Assembly (NCBI GenBank): GCA_022013685.1
Contig: JAKLPV010000113.1
Coordinates: 1 to 37,405, forward strand
Length of the DNA: 37,405 nt
Direction of reading: 5' to 3'
Source of the DNA: Anaerolineae bacterium
GTDB taxonomy: Bacteria > Chloroflexota > Anaerolineae > Anaerolineales > Villigracilaceae
Shown here: positions 1 to 7,380 of the stretch, piece after piece
Layout of the letters: every line of letters starts with the position of its first letter
Position numbering within the stretch: position 1 is the stretch's first letter
Notes under the pieces: model-generated
The model's database searches: none
What the model was told of the DNA's origin: nothing
What the model saw: only the letters and a program-made list of their open reading frames with translations
Program-made: the position numbers and the translations under genes

Positions 1-152
1 AAAGGAGACCGCACCGCAAACAATAAAAAACATCCATAATCCCAGTCCGTACTACCCCCGCAAAGTGGTGCACTTCGTGGGCGAATACCGGTGGCGCACT
101 TTGGCCGAATATCCCTGGTGCATTCCGGGCGACTATTGACAAAAGCTCGACG
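1..152. other. Gene-free left edge with three degenerate tandem repeats
   Basis: No gene is supported here. Positions 66-142 hold three imperfect units of about 25 bp, each built as GGTG(C/G)(C)RCTT followed by GGGCGAATA or GGCCGAATA; the third unit is the most diverged. Multiple degenerate terminal repeats of this kind are typical transposase-binding ends of IS21-like elements, but no transposase gene or clear terminal dinucleotide is visible. A TTGACA at 136-141 lacks a matching -10 box. The cassette-type repeat region begins directly after it. Confidence 0.4.
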
Positions 153-337
153 TTGGCTGGCTGCGAGTTTTTTCTGCTCCCAGGCAGAGTCCACGCCCGG
201 CCAGCAACCCTAATACTCCTGCTGGTCGAGTTTATCGAGACCTGCCCGGAAAATGTCCTCGGCGGGGGTATCACTTCCAAGGATACCCGTCCGCCGCGTC
301 CCAGGCAAGGATATTCTAATAATGCAAATCGTTAGCT
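153..337 (+). repeat. attC-like mosaic repeat, copy A
   Basis: This copy carries the core module with the CTGC-TCCCAG-GCAG hairpin (about 174-187) and the 'right b' module containing GGTCGAGTTTATCGAGACC. It ends in GCAAATCGTTAGCTGCC, so the terminal GTTAGCT (331-337) is a slightly degenerate form of GTTRRRY. The left module seen in copies B, C, D and I is absent. The next gene starts 38 bp downstream. A short open frame inside it recurs in copy C and reflects the repeat, not a gene. Confidence 0.6.
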
Positions 338-374
338 GCCCGAACACGTGAGCGAGAAACAGGAATTTCAGTAA

Positions 375-1145
375 ATGGGAAAATCAGACACTTTCCATAA
401 TGCTAGTCGCTCTTTTTTGCTATGGTGGATATTGGCCAATGTTTTAGGACTACCATTCCTTGTAGAAGGATATAACTCTGTCGAAAATATAATTTGGGCG
501 ATATTTGGAATATTCTATGATCGCAACGTTGGACTTCTGGGCCATTTATATATCGTTGTTTTACTGTTGTTGAGCGGATTCATCTTAGGAGGTTGCCTTG
601 GACTTATCCAATGGTTTGTTTTGCGAAAAAAGTTTCCACAGGCTGCTAGGTGGATTTTGGCAACATCCATCGGTGTAGCAATTGGCACGCTATTATTCTG
701 GCTACAGTACATTCTTCTTTTTGCTATTACCCCAATAAATGAACGTCAGAGTGCTATTTTCTTTTCTTCCTGGTATTCTTTTATAGCTTATGGGATATGT
801 CTTGGTCTTTCAATTGGCGTATCGCAATGGTTAGTGCTAAAACAATGGGTTCACAAGGCAATATGGTGGGCTGTTGTATTCCCGCTTTGCGCTACATTGG
901 GTTTCTATTTCGCCAATCTATATCTTATATATATCGAATTCCAAGATTCAATCTATATGTTAAGACAACAAATGGCTATGCAATTTCCTGAAATCTCAAA
1001 TATGCAAATGCTTGTTTTTTTTATCGCACTATGCGCTCTTACAGCACTAATCGGCATTGGCCTAGTTACAGGTGTTCTGTTGGATAGGCTGCTAAGATTT
1101 CATAACAAACAAAAAGCCTTACAGCAAAAAGCAGCTACCGATTAA
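375..1145 (+). CDS. Polytopic membrane protein with duplicated QW-LVL motif
   Basis: The 256-residue protein has about six hydrophobic segments. Two stretches have the same shape, around residue 78 (G-x-x-QWFVLRK followed by AARWI) and around residue 157 (GVSQWLVLKQ followed by KAIWWAV), which suggests an internal duplication of a two-helix unit. Proteins with the G-x-x-QWxVLR signature are common uncharacterised membrane proteins in Chloroflexota and Cyanobacteria; no function is known to me. The ATG at 375 is preceded by a weak AGGAA. The TAA stop lies in the GATTAACAG sequence at the start of repeat copy B, as happens in integron cassettes. Base composition is clearly AT-richer than the secG-downstream chromosome, which fits horizontal acquisition. 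Confidence 0.8.
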   Translation: MGKSDTFHNASRSFLLWWILANVLGLPFLVEGYNSVENIIWAIFGIFYDRNVGLLGHLYIVVLLLLSGFILGGCLGLIQWFVLRKKFPQAARWILATSIGVAIGTLLFWLQYILLFAITPINERQSAIFFSSWYSFIAYGICLGLSIGVSQWLVLKQWVHKAIWWAVVFPLCATLGFYFANLYLIYIEFQDSIYMLRQQMAMQFPEISNMQMLVFFIALCALTALIGIGLVTGVLLDRLLRFHNKQKALQQKAATD

Positions 1146-1452
1146 CAGCAGTGTGCGCGAAACGAAGTCGCCTATGTAATTGTCTTGTTGGGAAATCCTG
1201 CGCGGTTTACAAGCATTTTTCCCTGGCCTGGCGGCGCTCCCCGCGCAACTCAGCAGGGCGGGTGACAGGCTGGTTACGAGTTTTTTCTGCTCCCAGGCAG
1301 AGTCCACGCCCGGCCACCAACCCTAATACTCCTGTTGGTCGAGTTTACCGAGACCTGCCCGGAAAATGTCCCCGGCGCTGACATCACATCCAAGGATACC
1401 CGTCCGCCGCATCCCAGACAAGAATATTCTAATAACGCAAACCATTGGGCGG
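1136..1452 (+). repeat. attC-like mosaic repeat, copy B
   Basis: This is a near-complete copy. It has the left module (GATTAACAGCAGTGTG, then AAGTCGCCTATGTAATTG), the middle module with the CCCCGC-GCAACTCA-GCAGGG hairpin, the core CTGC/GCAG hairpin, the GGTCGAG/CGAGACC module, and the end CGCAAACCATTGGGCGGCA. The terminal box is ATTGGGC rather than GTTGGGC. Apart from this repeat the 344-bp gap before the next gene holds only a 37-bp leader. Confidence 0.65.
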
Positions 1453-1489
1453 CAGGCAGATTAGATCAATACATGTTAAGGTGATTAGT

Positions 1490-2416
1490 ATGATTTCGGA
1501 AGAAATTATCTTTACGAATAAGACTGTTCAGTTAGCGGGAACACTTTATAAGCCAGAGACGCAAATGGCGCACCCTGCCGTAGTGGTTCTTCATGCTGCT
1601 AACGGTGGAACCCGCCAATTCCCTTTTTATCAACACTTAGTTACACATTTACCTGCACACGGCATCGCCGTGTTACTCTTTGATCGGCGAGGATCTGGTC
1701 GCTCCAGCGGAGATTTTGAAACGGCTAGTTTTGAAACTTTAGCAAAAGATGGGAGTACCGCCGTAGACTATTTGCGCTCCCGAGACGATATCGATAAGAA
1801 ACAAATTGGATTATATGGCATTAGCCAAGGTGGCTGGGTTGCACCGCTGGTAGCTGGATTACGACCCGACATTGCATTTCTTATCATTGTATCGGGCTGT
1901 GGAGTTTCCCCTGCAAAACAAATGGATTACGGTGCAGCTTATACCCTACGCCAGGAGGGGTTCTCAGACAACACAATCAGCCAAGCAATTGCATTGCGTA
2001 ACCGCGTAAATGAGTATTATCGCGGGCACCTTTCTCGCGAAGTTGTTTCTGCCGAACTGGACAATGCTCAATCTGAACCCTGGTTTCAAAATGCCTATAT
2101 CAATCCCAGCACCAATTTGCCAGAAGATGTTACGAAAAAGAAGTGGTGGTACGAATTAGATTACGATCCGCTTCCTATCTGGAAGAAATTATCCCAACCT
2201 ACCTTGTTTCTGTTTGCGAAAGATGATCGCTGGGTGCCCGTCGAAGAGAGTATATCGAAATTGGAGCTGGCGACGTCACATCTCAACGACGTGACGATCC
2301 TACAGATACCGGAAACGGATCATCTCATGTACCAAACAAGCAATCCGACAGCAGAAATTATTTCAGACGAGTACGTTGAGACGATGGTTACCTGGTTGCT
2401 GAGACATGTAGGTTAG
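1490..2416 (+). CDS. Alpha/beta-hydrolase (acyl-peptidase/esterase type)
   Basis: The 308-residue protein has a typical alpha/beta-hydrolase layout. An N-terminal beta-strand region (VTVQLAGTLYKP-like) precedes the oxyanion segment VVLHAANGG (32-40). The nucleophile elbow is G-I-S-Q-G with Ser112, the acidic residue lies in FAKDDRWVP (Asp245/246), and the catalytic His278 is in ETDHLMY. The family hydrolyses esters, thioesters or peptides; the substrate cannot be read from sequence. I chose the ATG at 1490 because AAGGTG lies about 7 nt upstream; the longer frame from the TTG at 1445 would begin inside the repeat. There is no signal peptide, so it is probably cytoplasmic. It is AT-rich and is cargo of the cassette array. 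Confidence 0.88.
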   Translation: MISEEIIFTNKTVQLAGTLYKPETQMAHPAVVVLHAANGGTRQFPFYQHLVTHLPAHGIAVLLFDRRGSGRSSGDFETASFETLAKDGSTAVDYLRSRDDIDKKQIGLYGISQGGWVAPLVAGLRPDIAFLIIVSGCGVSPAKQMDYGAAYTLRQEGFSDNTISQAIALRNRVNEYYRGHLSREVVSAELDNAQSEPWFQNAYINPSTNLPEDVTKKKWWYELDYDPLPIWKKLSQPTLFLFAKDDRWVPVEESISKLELATSHLNDVTILQIPETDHLMYQTSNPTAEIISDEYVETMVTWLLRHVG

Positions 2417-2430
2417 AATTCAAATATGCT

Positions 2431-2816
2431 GCCCACCAATTAACAGCAGTGTATGCGACACGAAGTCGCCTTTGTAATTGTCTTGCAGGTAAATCCTGAC
2501 AACACCGGCCATCCCATGAGCAGTACGCGATATATGCTATTTTCAAGCATTTTTCCCTGACCTGGCGGCGCTCCCCGCGCAAGTCAGCGGGGCGGGTGAC
2601 AAACTGGTTACGAGTTTTTCCTGCTGCCAGGCAGAGTCCGACCTGTGCTGACGGTTCGTCTTTCGCTCACCGTGTCGAAGCGCCCGGCCCAGCAACCCTA
2701 ATACTCCTGTTGGTCGAGTTTATCGAGACCTGCCCGGAAAATGTCCCCGGCGCTGGTATCACATCCAAGGATACGCATCCGCCGCGCCCCAGACAAGTAA
2801 CGCTCACCGGTTGGGC
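2431..2816 (+). repeat. attC-like mosaic repeat, copy C (largest)
   Basis: At 386 bp this is the longest copy. It runs from GCCCACC (2431-2437) to GTTGGGC (2810-2816), and the two ends are imperfect inverted repeats. It contains all modules plus two expansions: a unique block at about 2497-2541, and the longer CTGTGCTGACGG...GTGTCGAAGC insert also seen in copy F. The hairpin CCCCGC/GCGGGG is perfect here. The remaining 73 bp up to the next gene hold only a ribosome-binding site. Confidence 0.65.
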
Positions 2817-2889
2817 GGCAAAAGAAGGATAGCAAGAAGATGATTTACAAAAATTATGACGGAAATCACTCACCTAAAAGGATAAGCAG

Positions 2890-3279
2890 ATGGAATTTCA
2901 ACTTACGGTAAACTTACCAAATGAAGATGGTTACGTAGATGTACGGGTGGGAGAGCATACTATCCGAGCTTCAACTCGGCACGATGGAAAAGCACCATCA
3001 CCCGGTGAAATATTTTTGGTCGGGTTGGCTGCTTGTGTAGGTGGAAACGTAATTAATTATTGTGCTCTACACAATTGCGCATCACCTACAGAAATTACAA
3101 TGACGGCAAATTTCAATCTTGATACCCAGATGACAGAAAAAGTGATTTTTGAGATACATCTACCGTCAAATTTCCCTGAAAAACACTTGAAAACTATTGA
3201 ACGAGTAATTGACACCTGTGATGTCAAACAGGCATGGAAGCAAGCACCGGAGTTTGAGAGCATCATTGTTCGATCCTAG
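2890..3279 (+). CDS. OsmC/Ohr-family protein
   Basis: The 129-residue protein matches the OsmC/YhfA fold in length and motifs. The first conserved cysteine, Cys49, lies in LVGLAACVGGN at the start of the central helix, preceded by the family's P-x-E-x-FL segment (37-43). The second, Cys110, is in the DTCDVKQ motif. In this family the two cysteines form a redox pair that reduces organic hydroperoxides, or a related thiol function. The C-terminal part is short compared with full Ohr proteins, so YhfA-like OsmC is the better fit. The start has AAAGGATAAG upstream. It is cassette cargo between repeat copies C and D; the 105 bp after the stop hold nothing recognisable before copy D. Confidence 0.85.
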   Translation: MEFQLTVNLPNEDGYVDVRVGEHTIRASTRHDGKAPSPGEIFLVGLAACVGGNVINYCALHNCASPTEITMTANFNLDTQMTEKVIFEIHLPSNFPEKHLKTIERVIDTCDVKQAWKQAPEFESIIVRS

Positions 3280-3384
3280 GTCTTGTTATTATGACCAAAT
3301 TTCTATACTCAAACTAGATACCTAAACAGACAGTCATTACCGAAAGTATCAAGTTATCAAGCTTAAAATCATTTTGCAAAACCC

Positions 3385-3645
3385 GCCCACTGATTAACAG
3401 CAGTGTGTGCGACACGAGGTTGCCTATGTAATTGTCTTGCTGGTAAATCCTGTGCGACGCTTCGCAGTCAAGCATTTTTTCTCTGGCCTGTCGGCACTCC
3501 TCGCGCAACTCAGCGGGGCAGGTGACAGGCTGGCTTCAAGTTTTTTCTGCCCCCAGGCAGAGTCCAGGCCTGTGCTGAGCTTGTCGAAGCGCCCGGCCCA
3601 GAGCCACAGTCCGCGGAGTTAGATCGCGAACGCAAATCGTTGGGC
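3385..3645 (+). repeat. attC-like mosaic repeat, copy D
   Basis: This copy spans GCCCAC (3385-3390) to GTTGGGC (3639-3645). It has left, middle (CCTCGC/GCGGGG hairpin) and core modules, then the short insert CTGTGCTGAGCTTGTCGAAG, which resembles a widely dispersed REP-type sequence. The GGTCGAG/CGAGACC module of copies A-C is replaced by unrelated sequence. Confidence 0.65.
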
Positions 3646-3702
3646 AGGCAAACGCAATGGTTGAGGTTCTTTCTTCTGCCGAATTATGCAAAAGGAGAAA
3701 AT

Positions 3703-4098
3703 ATGTCAAACAATGATTCAAATTCACATCAATCATCTCGCCCTATAACCATCACGGTTCTCGCTCTGTTTATATGTGTTCTTGGCATCGGACAAACTTG
3801 TCTGGCCGGATTTTTACCAAGCGTAAACACAGCTGGAATCGTGTTAGGAATCTCGTTATTCTTGGGCGGAGTGGTTATCCTATCCGTGAAAGCGTTGTGG
3901 CCTAAAGAGTTTCTTGGCGCATATATGTATTTTCTTGCAGGCACAGTGTTTCTGATCACAGCCATCAACGGCGCTTTGGGGCTGGGCATCGCACAGCATA
4001 AAGTTCCATCCTTGTTTGGAGCGCTATTTGTGATCGTTGGATTGGTATTCTTTTTCCTAGGTTGGTTATTTCTGAAAAAGCAACCCGATAGACGATGA
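3703..4098 (+). CDS. Small four-helix membrane protein
   Basis: The 131-residue protein starts at ATG 3703, preceded by AAAGGAG at an ideal distance; upstream in-frame codons lie in the repeat and are not used. A polar Ser/Asn-rich N-terminus of about 14 residues is followed by four hydrophobic segments (about 15-37, 42-62, 70-90 and 103-124) and a basic tail KKQPDRR, which suggests a cytoplasmic C-terminus. I do not recognise a family and assign no function. Length and lack of charged residues in the helices suggest a structural or accessory membrane protein. It is followed after 8 bp by repeat copy E. Confidence 0.75.
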   Translation: MSNNDSNSHQSSRPITITVLALFICVLGIGQTCLAGFLPSVNTAGIVLGISLFLGGVVILSVKALWPKEFLGAYMYFLAGTVFLITAINGALGLGIAQHKVPSLFGALFVIVGLVFFFLGWLFLKKQPDRR

Positions 4099-4106
4099 GC
4101 AAGCCT

Positions 4107-4247
4107 GCCCAACACAATGCACCCGCGAGTGGGAGTCGGCGCGCTTTCAGACAGGTTACTGACTTCGAGTTTTTCCTGCTCCCAGGCAGAGTCCGCGCCC
4201 GGCTTAGGGCCAGTCCCCTGCAGGGCAAGTCCGCAAACTCGTTTGGC
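4107..4247 (+). repeat. attC-like repeat, copy E (most canonical)
   Basis: At 141 bp this is the copy closest to a classical attC. It begins with the perfect R''-type box GCCCAAC (4107-4113) and ends with the R'-type box GTTTGGC (4241-4247), which are complementary at six of seven positions. The core hairpin CTGC-TCCCAG-GCAG lies between them. Outer arms contain further partial complementarity (GTCGGCGCG against CGCGCCCGGC). It follows the upstream stop codon by 8 bp. Confidence 0.7.
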
Positions 4248-4365
4248 ACTTTCGTGGCGAAAATGTTAATATCCCTTCCTATCGTTTGTTCTTAATGGCT
4301 ATGTTAATCAATAGCTTTGAAGTCAGACGAATGAAGAATTTTTACGAAAAGGCAGCGTTATAAGC

Positions 4366-4827
4366 ATGAAAGAATATAAATACGGCAAAGGCATTATTTC
4401 TCCTGGACTATCTGGTAAAACTGGGCCGATAGTAATGCTTCTTACAGTACTCGTATTTTCATGCCTTGTCATTACCGCAGGTGGGGTAAAGGCAATAGGT
4501 GGACTTCTGATTCTTCCCGCTGCCTACAGCATATTTATATTTGGATTTTCTTGGTGGTCAAACATTAAGTGCGATAAAGAATCTCTGTATTTGGAATTTT
4601 TAGGTTGGCATATTAAAATTCCTTGGGAAAATATTTTGAGTGTACAAGAGATTCGTTACTTCCCTCAAAAGGCATGGTTAGTGACAGCCAAAAGAATAAC
4701 GCCTCTTCACTACTTGTATAGTTTGTTGCTCTCTTTCAAATTAGTACCTGGGTTTGTTATCTGGGAAAGCATTTCTAATCGCGGCGAACTGTTATCGCAT
4801 ATAAGACGAAATATAAAAACAAGTTAA
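4366..4827 (+). CDS. Membrane protein with PH-like C-terminal domain
   Basis: The 153-residue protein has a short polar N-terminus and two hydrophobic segments (about 20-40 and 44-64). These are followed by a soluble part beginning WWSNIKCDKESLYLEFLGWHIKIPWENI. The strand pattern and the IPWENI...SVQEI segment resemble bacterial PH-like domains fused to a two-helix membrane anchor (bPH/DUF304-like architecture). The assignment is by pattern only, and the function of such domains is generally unknown. No clear Shine-Dalgarno sequence is visible before ATG 4366. The gene is AT-rich cassette cargo, with repeat copy F beginning just after its stop. Confidence 0.7.
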   Translation: MKEYKYGKGIISPGLSGKTGPIVMLLTVLVFSCLVITAGGVKAIGGLLILPAAYSIFIFGFSWWSNIKCDKESLYLEFLGWHIKIPWENILSVQEIRYFPQKAWLVTAKRITPLHYLYSLLLSFKLVPGFVIWESISNRGELLSHIRRNIKTS

Positions 4828-4835
4828 ATATGCGT

Positions 4836-5061
4836 GCCAAGACAAAAATGGCGGGGATTTTCGGAAATCCGCGCAATTTACAAACACTTTTCCCTGGCCT
4901 GGCGGCACTCCCCGCGCAACTCAGCAGGGCAGGCTGGCTTCGAGTTTTTTCTGCTCCCAGGCAGAGTCCACGCCTGTGCTGACGGTTCGTCTTTCGCTCA
5001 CCGTGTTGAAGCATCCGCCCCAGCGCCAGTACCCCACAGGACAGGCCGCAAACCGTTAGGT
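4836..5061 (+). repeat. attC-like mosaic repeat, copy F
   Basis: This copy runs from a degenerate left box (GCCAAGA, 4836) to the canonical right box GTTAGGT (5055-5061). It has the middle module hairpin (CCCCGC/GCAGGG), the core CTGC/GCAG hairpin, the long CTGTGCTGACGG insert shared with copy C, and the 'right c' module (CAGTACCC...CAGG(A)CAGGCCGCAAA) shared with copy H. Confidence 0.62.
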
Positions 5062-5093
5062 GCTACCTTGCACAATAGTCAAAAGAGAAAACA

Positions 5094-5885
5094 ATGTCTA
5101 CAACTGCAACCGTGTTTGACGGCAAAATCATAAAATGGAAACAGGAAATGGATTTGCCTTGGGCAAAATTAAAGTACAAATTGGGTCAAGCCAATTTGGC
5201 AAAACATCTCGGGCAAAATCAAATGAAAATTCTTGACGCAGGCGGCGGAAATGGTTTCGATTCTGTTCCACTGGCAAAACTAGGGAATTTTGTTGACATT
5301 GTTGATTACTCTCAGGAAATGCTTGCAGATGTTCAGGGTCGAGCCGCCCAAGAAAATATTCAGAATCACATTGCAACACATCTTTCCGATGTCAACAACA
5401 TCGCCAATTTATTCCCTGATTCGCAATTTGATTTGATTCTGTGTCACAACGTTCTTCAATATATTGAGGATGTGCCAGCATTGCTTAAGACCCTTTCAAA
5501 ATTACTCAAACCTGATGGGATAATTTCTGTCGTCAGTATTAATCGGTATTCCACACCTTATCATGCCGCATTTTTAGATGACAATCTTGCAGAAGCACTT
5601 GCACAACTCGATACCCGAACATCGAACGCCAAAATATTCGATGCCGTTATGACGAATTACTGTGCAGATGAAATCAAGGAACTATTGGAGAATGTCGGGA
5701 TTGTTACTGAAGGAGATTATGGTATTCGATGTATTTGTGATTATTGGGGAGATAATGAGCGCAAGTTAGACCCAGTAATCTTCGAGCAGATTGAACGTCT
5801 TGAATTTGCTCTAACTGAACTTCATCCGTATAAACTTTTGGCGCGTTATTTTCAAGTTGTTGCCCGAAAGGCAAAAAGCGCCTAA
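5094..5885 (+). CDS. SAM-dependent methyltransferase, CmoM-like
   Basis: The 263-residue class I methyltransferase shows motif I ILDAGGGNGFDS (about 45-56), an acidic residue in VDIVDYSQEM, motif IV DLILCHNVLQYIED, and a post-motif LLKPDGIISV. The C-terminal pattern GIRCICDYW...LE...HPYKLLARYFQVVARK closely follows that of CmoM, the tRNA uridine-34 carboxymethoxyuridine methyltransferase of enterobacteria (GVRVFHDY...PYITLGRYIHVTARK). The length matches CmoM, about 260 residues. Whether it methylates tRNA here is inference. The start is at ATG 5094 after GAGAAAACA, a weak Shine-Dalgarno sequence. The TAA stop lies inside the R''-like box GCCTAAC, as in classical integron cassettes. Confidence 0.82.
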   Translation: MSTTATVFDGKIIKWKQEMDLPWAKLKYKLGQANLAKHLGQNQMKILDAGGGNGFDSVPLAKLGNFVDIVDYSQEMLADVQGRAAQENIQNHIATHLSDVNNIANLFPDSQFDLILCHNVLQYIEDVPALLKTLSKLLKPDGIISVVSINRYSTPYHAAFLDDNLAEALAQLDTRTSNAKIFDAVMTNYCADEIKELLENVGIVTEGDYGIRCICDYWGDNERKLDPVIFEQIERLEFALTELHPYKLLARYFQVVARKAKSA

Positions 5886-5898
5886 CCAAGTGTTAGCC
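5880..5898 (+). repeat. Minimal attC-like box pair
   Basis: GCCTAAC (5880-5886) is followed five bases later by GTTAGCC (5892-5898), with a CTAAC/GTTAG complementary core. All middle modules are missing. It sits exactly where a full site would be expected, between the methyltransferase and the 2H phosphoesterase. It may be a collapsed site left after internal deletion, or chance. Confidence 0.4.
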
Positions 5899-5941
5899 AA
5901 CCCCTTCCCTTGCAAGTCAAAATCTCGGGAGATGATAAGTT

Positions 5942-6496
5942 ATGGATGAAATTGGAATCATTTGCATCTTGCCAGATGAAGTACAAAATTATCAACGAGA
6001 ATTGCGTCAAAAGATGGCGACACAATTCGATCTTGATGGCATTATAAATCCGATGGTACCCGCTCATATTACCTTAAAATACCGCTTTCCCGTTGAAAAT
6101 CTCGATGAACTTGAGCAAGAGATTCAAGAATTTAGCCTGTCGCAAAGTAAGACAAAATGGTTATTGCGAGGCTTTAGTCATTTCAAAAATGCTGACGATT
6201 ATGTCATTTTCATGGATGTCATTCCATCCGCAGAAGCCCGTAAAGCCCACGCCAGTTTTCTTGATAGATTACGGAAAATCGGTTGGGTACAATGGGGGCA
6301 ACATGATAACGCCAACTTGCATTACCATGTTACTTTAAGTGCTCAAGGTATAACATCTAAAAACTTTGAAGCAGTTTGGTTATTCGTAAACCAGCAAGAA
6401 AAGCCAAACTTTGGGGCCTTCTTCGATAATCTTTCTTTAGTTCAAATTACCGAATATTCGCGTTCTGTTTACAAAACCTATTGGTTCCAAAACTGA
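5942..6496 (+). CDS. 2H phosphoesterase (2'-5' RNA ligase / LigT-like)
   Basis: The 184-residue protein carries the two H-x-T motifs that define the 2H phosphoesterase superfamily: HITLKYRF (His42, Thr44) and HYHVTLSA (His129, Thr131), separated by about 85 residues as in LigT/CPDase proteins. Such enzymes cleave or form 2',5'- or cyclic phosphodiester bonds in RNA or nucleotides. It starts at ATG 5942 behind GGGAGATGA. It follows the CmoM-like gene by 56 bp with only a rudimentary site between them, so the two may travel as one two-gene cassette, and both plausibly act on RNA. The TGA stop merges with repeat copy H. Confidence 0.82.
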   Translation: MDEIGIICILPDEVQNYQRELRQKMATQFDLDGIINPMVPAHITLKYRFPVENLDELEQEIQEFSLSQSKTKWLLRGFSHFKNADDYVIFMDVIPSAEARKAHASFLDRLRKIGWVQWGQHDNANLHYHVTLSAQGITSKNFEAVWLFVNQQEKPNFGAFFDNLSLVQITEYSRSVYKTYWFQN

Positions 6497-6641
6497 CAGG
6501 CTGGCTTCGGTATTTTTTCTGCTCCAAGCAGAGTTCGGCCTGTGCTGAACTTGTGAAGCACCCGCCCCAGCACCAGTACCCGCGGGAACATACAGGGCAA
6601 CCGACAGGATAGCCCACAGGGCAGGCCGCAAATCGTTGGGC
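6494..6641 (+). repeat. attC-like repeat, copy H
   Basis: This copy begins directly at the upstream TGA in the GACAGGCTGGCTTCGG core module, keeps a shortened hairpin (CTGCTCCAAGCAG), the short CTGTGCTGAACTTGTGAAGC insert and the 'right c' module, and ends with CGCAAATCGTTGGGCGGC (box GTTGGGC, 6635-6641). The left and middle modules are absent. Confidence 0.62.
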
Positions 6642-6662
6642 GGCTCTAGGAGAAAATAGTCT

Positions 6663-7307
6663 ATGCGCAAACATTGGGGAGTAGGGGACAATTGTGCCCT
6701 TCGTGGAATCTTTAATCACCAGGTTTGGATGGCTAAATCTGTTATTGTGGTGAAAGATCAACCAGAAGAAACTGTCCTTTTGCTCATTCCAGGTGCTGAG
6801 TGCGCTTTTCCTGAAGGTTACTGGCGTTGGAAGAAAAATAGAGACTATTCACAGGGAACCCGATGGCAAGAAGCCATGCGAGAACATATTCTTCTCAGAG
6901 AATTCGCCTGGAAAACCAACCGCATCCTGATATTTCTTGAACCAGAGAAGTATTATTCTTGTTCCATCTTTTGGGATCATGACTCAAATCAGTTTGGTTG
7001 TTATTACATCAACTATCAATTACCCTATCGCCGAAGCCATTGCGGTTTTGACACCTTAGATTTAGATTTGGATATTGTCGTAGACTCGGAATACAACTGG
7101 AGGTTGAAGGATGAAGATGATTATCAAGTTGGCATTCGAGAAGGCAGCATTCAGAACGAATGGGTAAAGGGAATTGAGAAATCACAAGACGAAGTTTTCG
7201 ACAGGATAAACAAACACAGTTATCCTTTAGATGGTTCATGGTTAGATTGGCAGCCAACTTCAATTTGGCTACCGCCGAAATTGCCAGAAAAATGGCAAGT
7301 TGTGTGA
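6663..7307 (+). CDS. DUF402 domain protein (FomD/Ntdp-like)
   Basis: The 214-residue protein matches the DUF402 family. Its hallmark is the acidic segment around residues 115-150: YYINYQLPYRR, then GFDTLDLDLDIVV, then WRLKDEDDYQ. Family members studied include FomD, which hydrolyses cytidylyl-hydroxypropylphosphonate, and the nucleoside tri/diphosphate phosphatase Ntdp; both use metal-binding Asp/Glu/Lys residues of this segment. The N-terminal half supplies the beta-strand shell. The substrate here is unknown. The start at ATG 6663 follows AGGAGAAAATAGTCT. It is the last gene of the array; only a left-end repeat fragment (copy I) follows. Confidence 0.8.
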   Translation: MRKHWGVGDNCALRGIFNHQVWMAKSVIVVKDQPEETVLLLIPGAECAFPEGYWRWKKNRDYSQGTRWQEAMREHILLREFAWKTNRILIFLEPEKYYSCSIFWDHDSNQFGCYYINYQLPYRRSHCGFDTLDLDLDIVVDSEYNWRLKDEDDYQVGIREGSIQNEWVKGIEKSQDEVFDRINKHSYPLDGSWLDWQPTSIWLPPKLPEKWQVV

Positions 7308-7314
7308 AAACGCC

Positions 7315-7380
7315 GCCCACCGGTTACAGCAGTATGTGCGACACAAAGTCGCCTATTTAAGCGTTTTGCTGGGAAATCCC
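7315..7380 (+). repeat. attC-like repeat, copy I (left module only)
   Basis: GCCCACCGGTTACAGCAG and the following GCGACACAAAGTCGCC hairpin match the left module of copies B-D and then stop at GGGAAATCC. The preceding bases extend the box to GCCGCCCACCGGTT, which is the inverted form of the right-end GCAAATCGTTGGGCGGC with few mismatches. This marks the downstream edge of the array. Confidence 0.6.

Noticed and set aside
153-335. Open frame with LILLLVEFIETCPENV, recurring at 2596-2832
   Set aside because: The same peptide appears because both frames lie in the same repeat module; no ribosome-binding site and no conservation outside the repeat.
2838-2909. 23-codon frame overlapping the OsmC-like start
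   Set aside because: It runs out of frame into the OsmC gene, has no known motif and no separate regulatory context.
150-7380. CRISPR array
   Set aside because: Repeats are long, mosaic, irregularly spaced and separated by full genes, not short uniform repeats and spacers.
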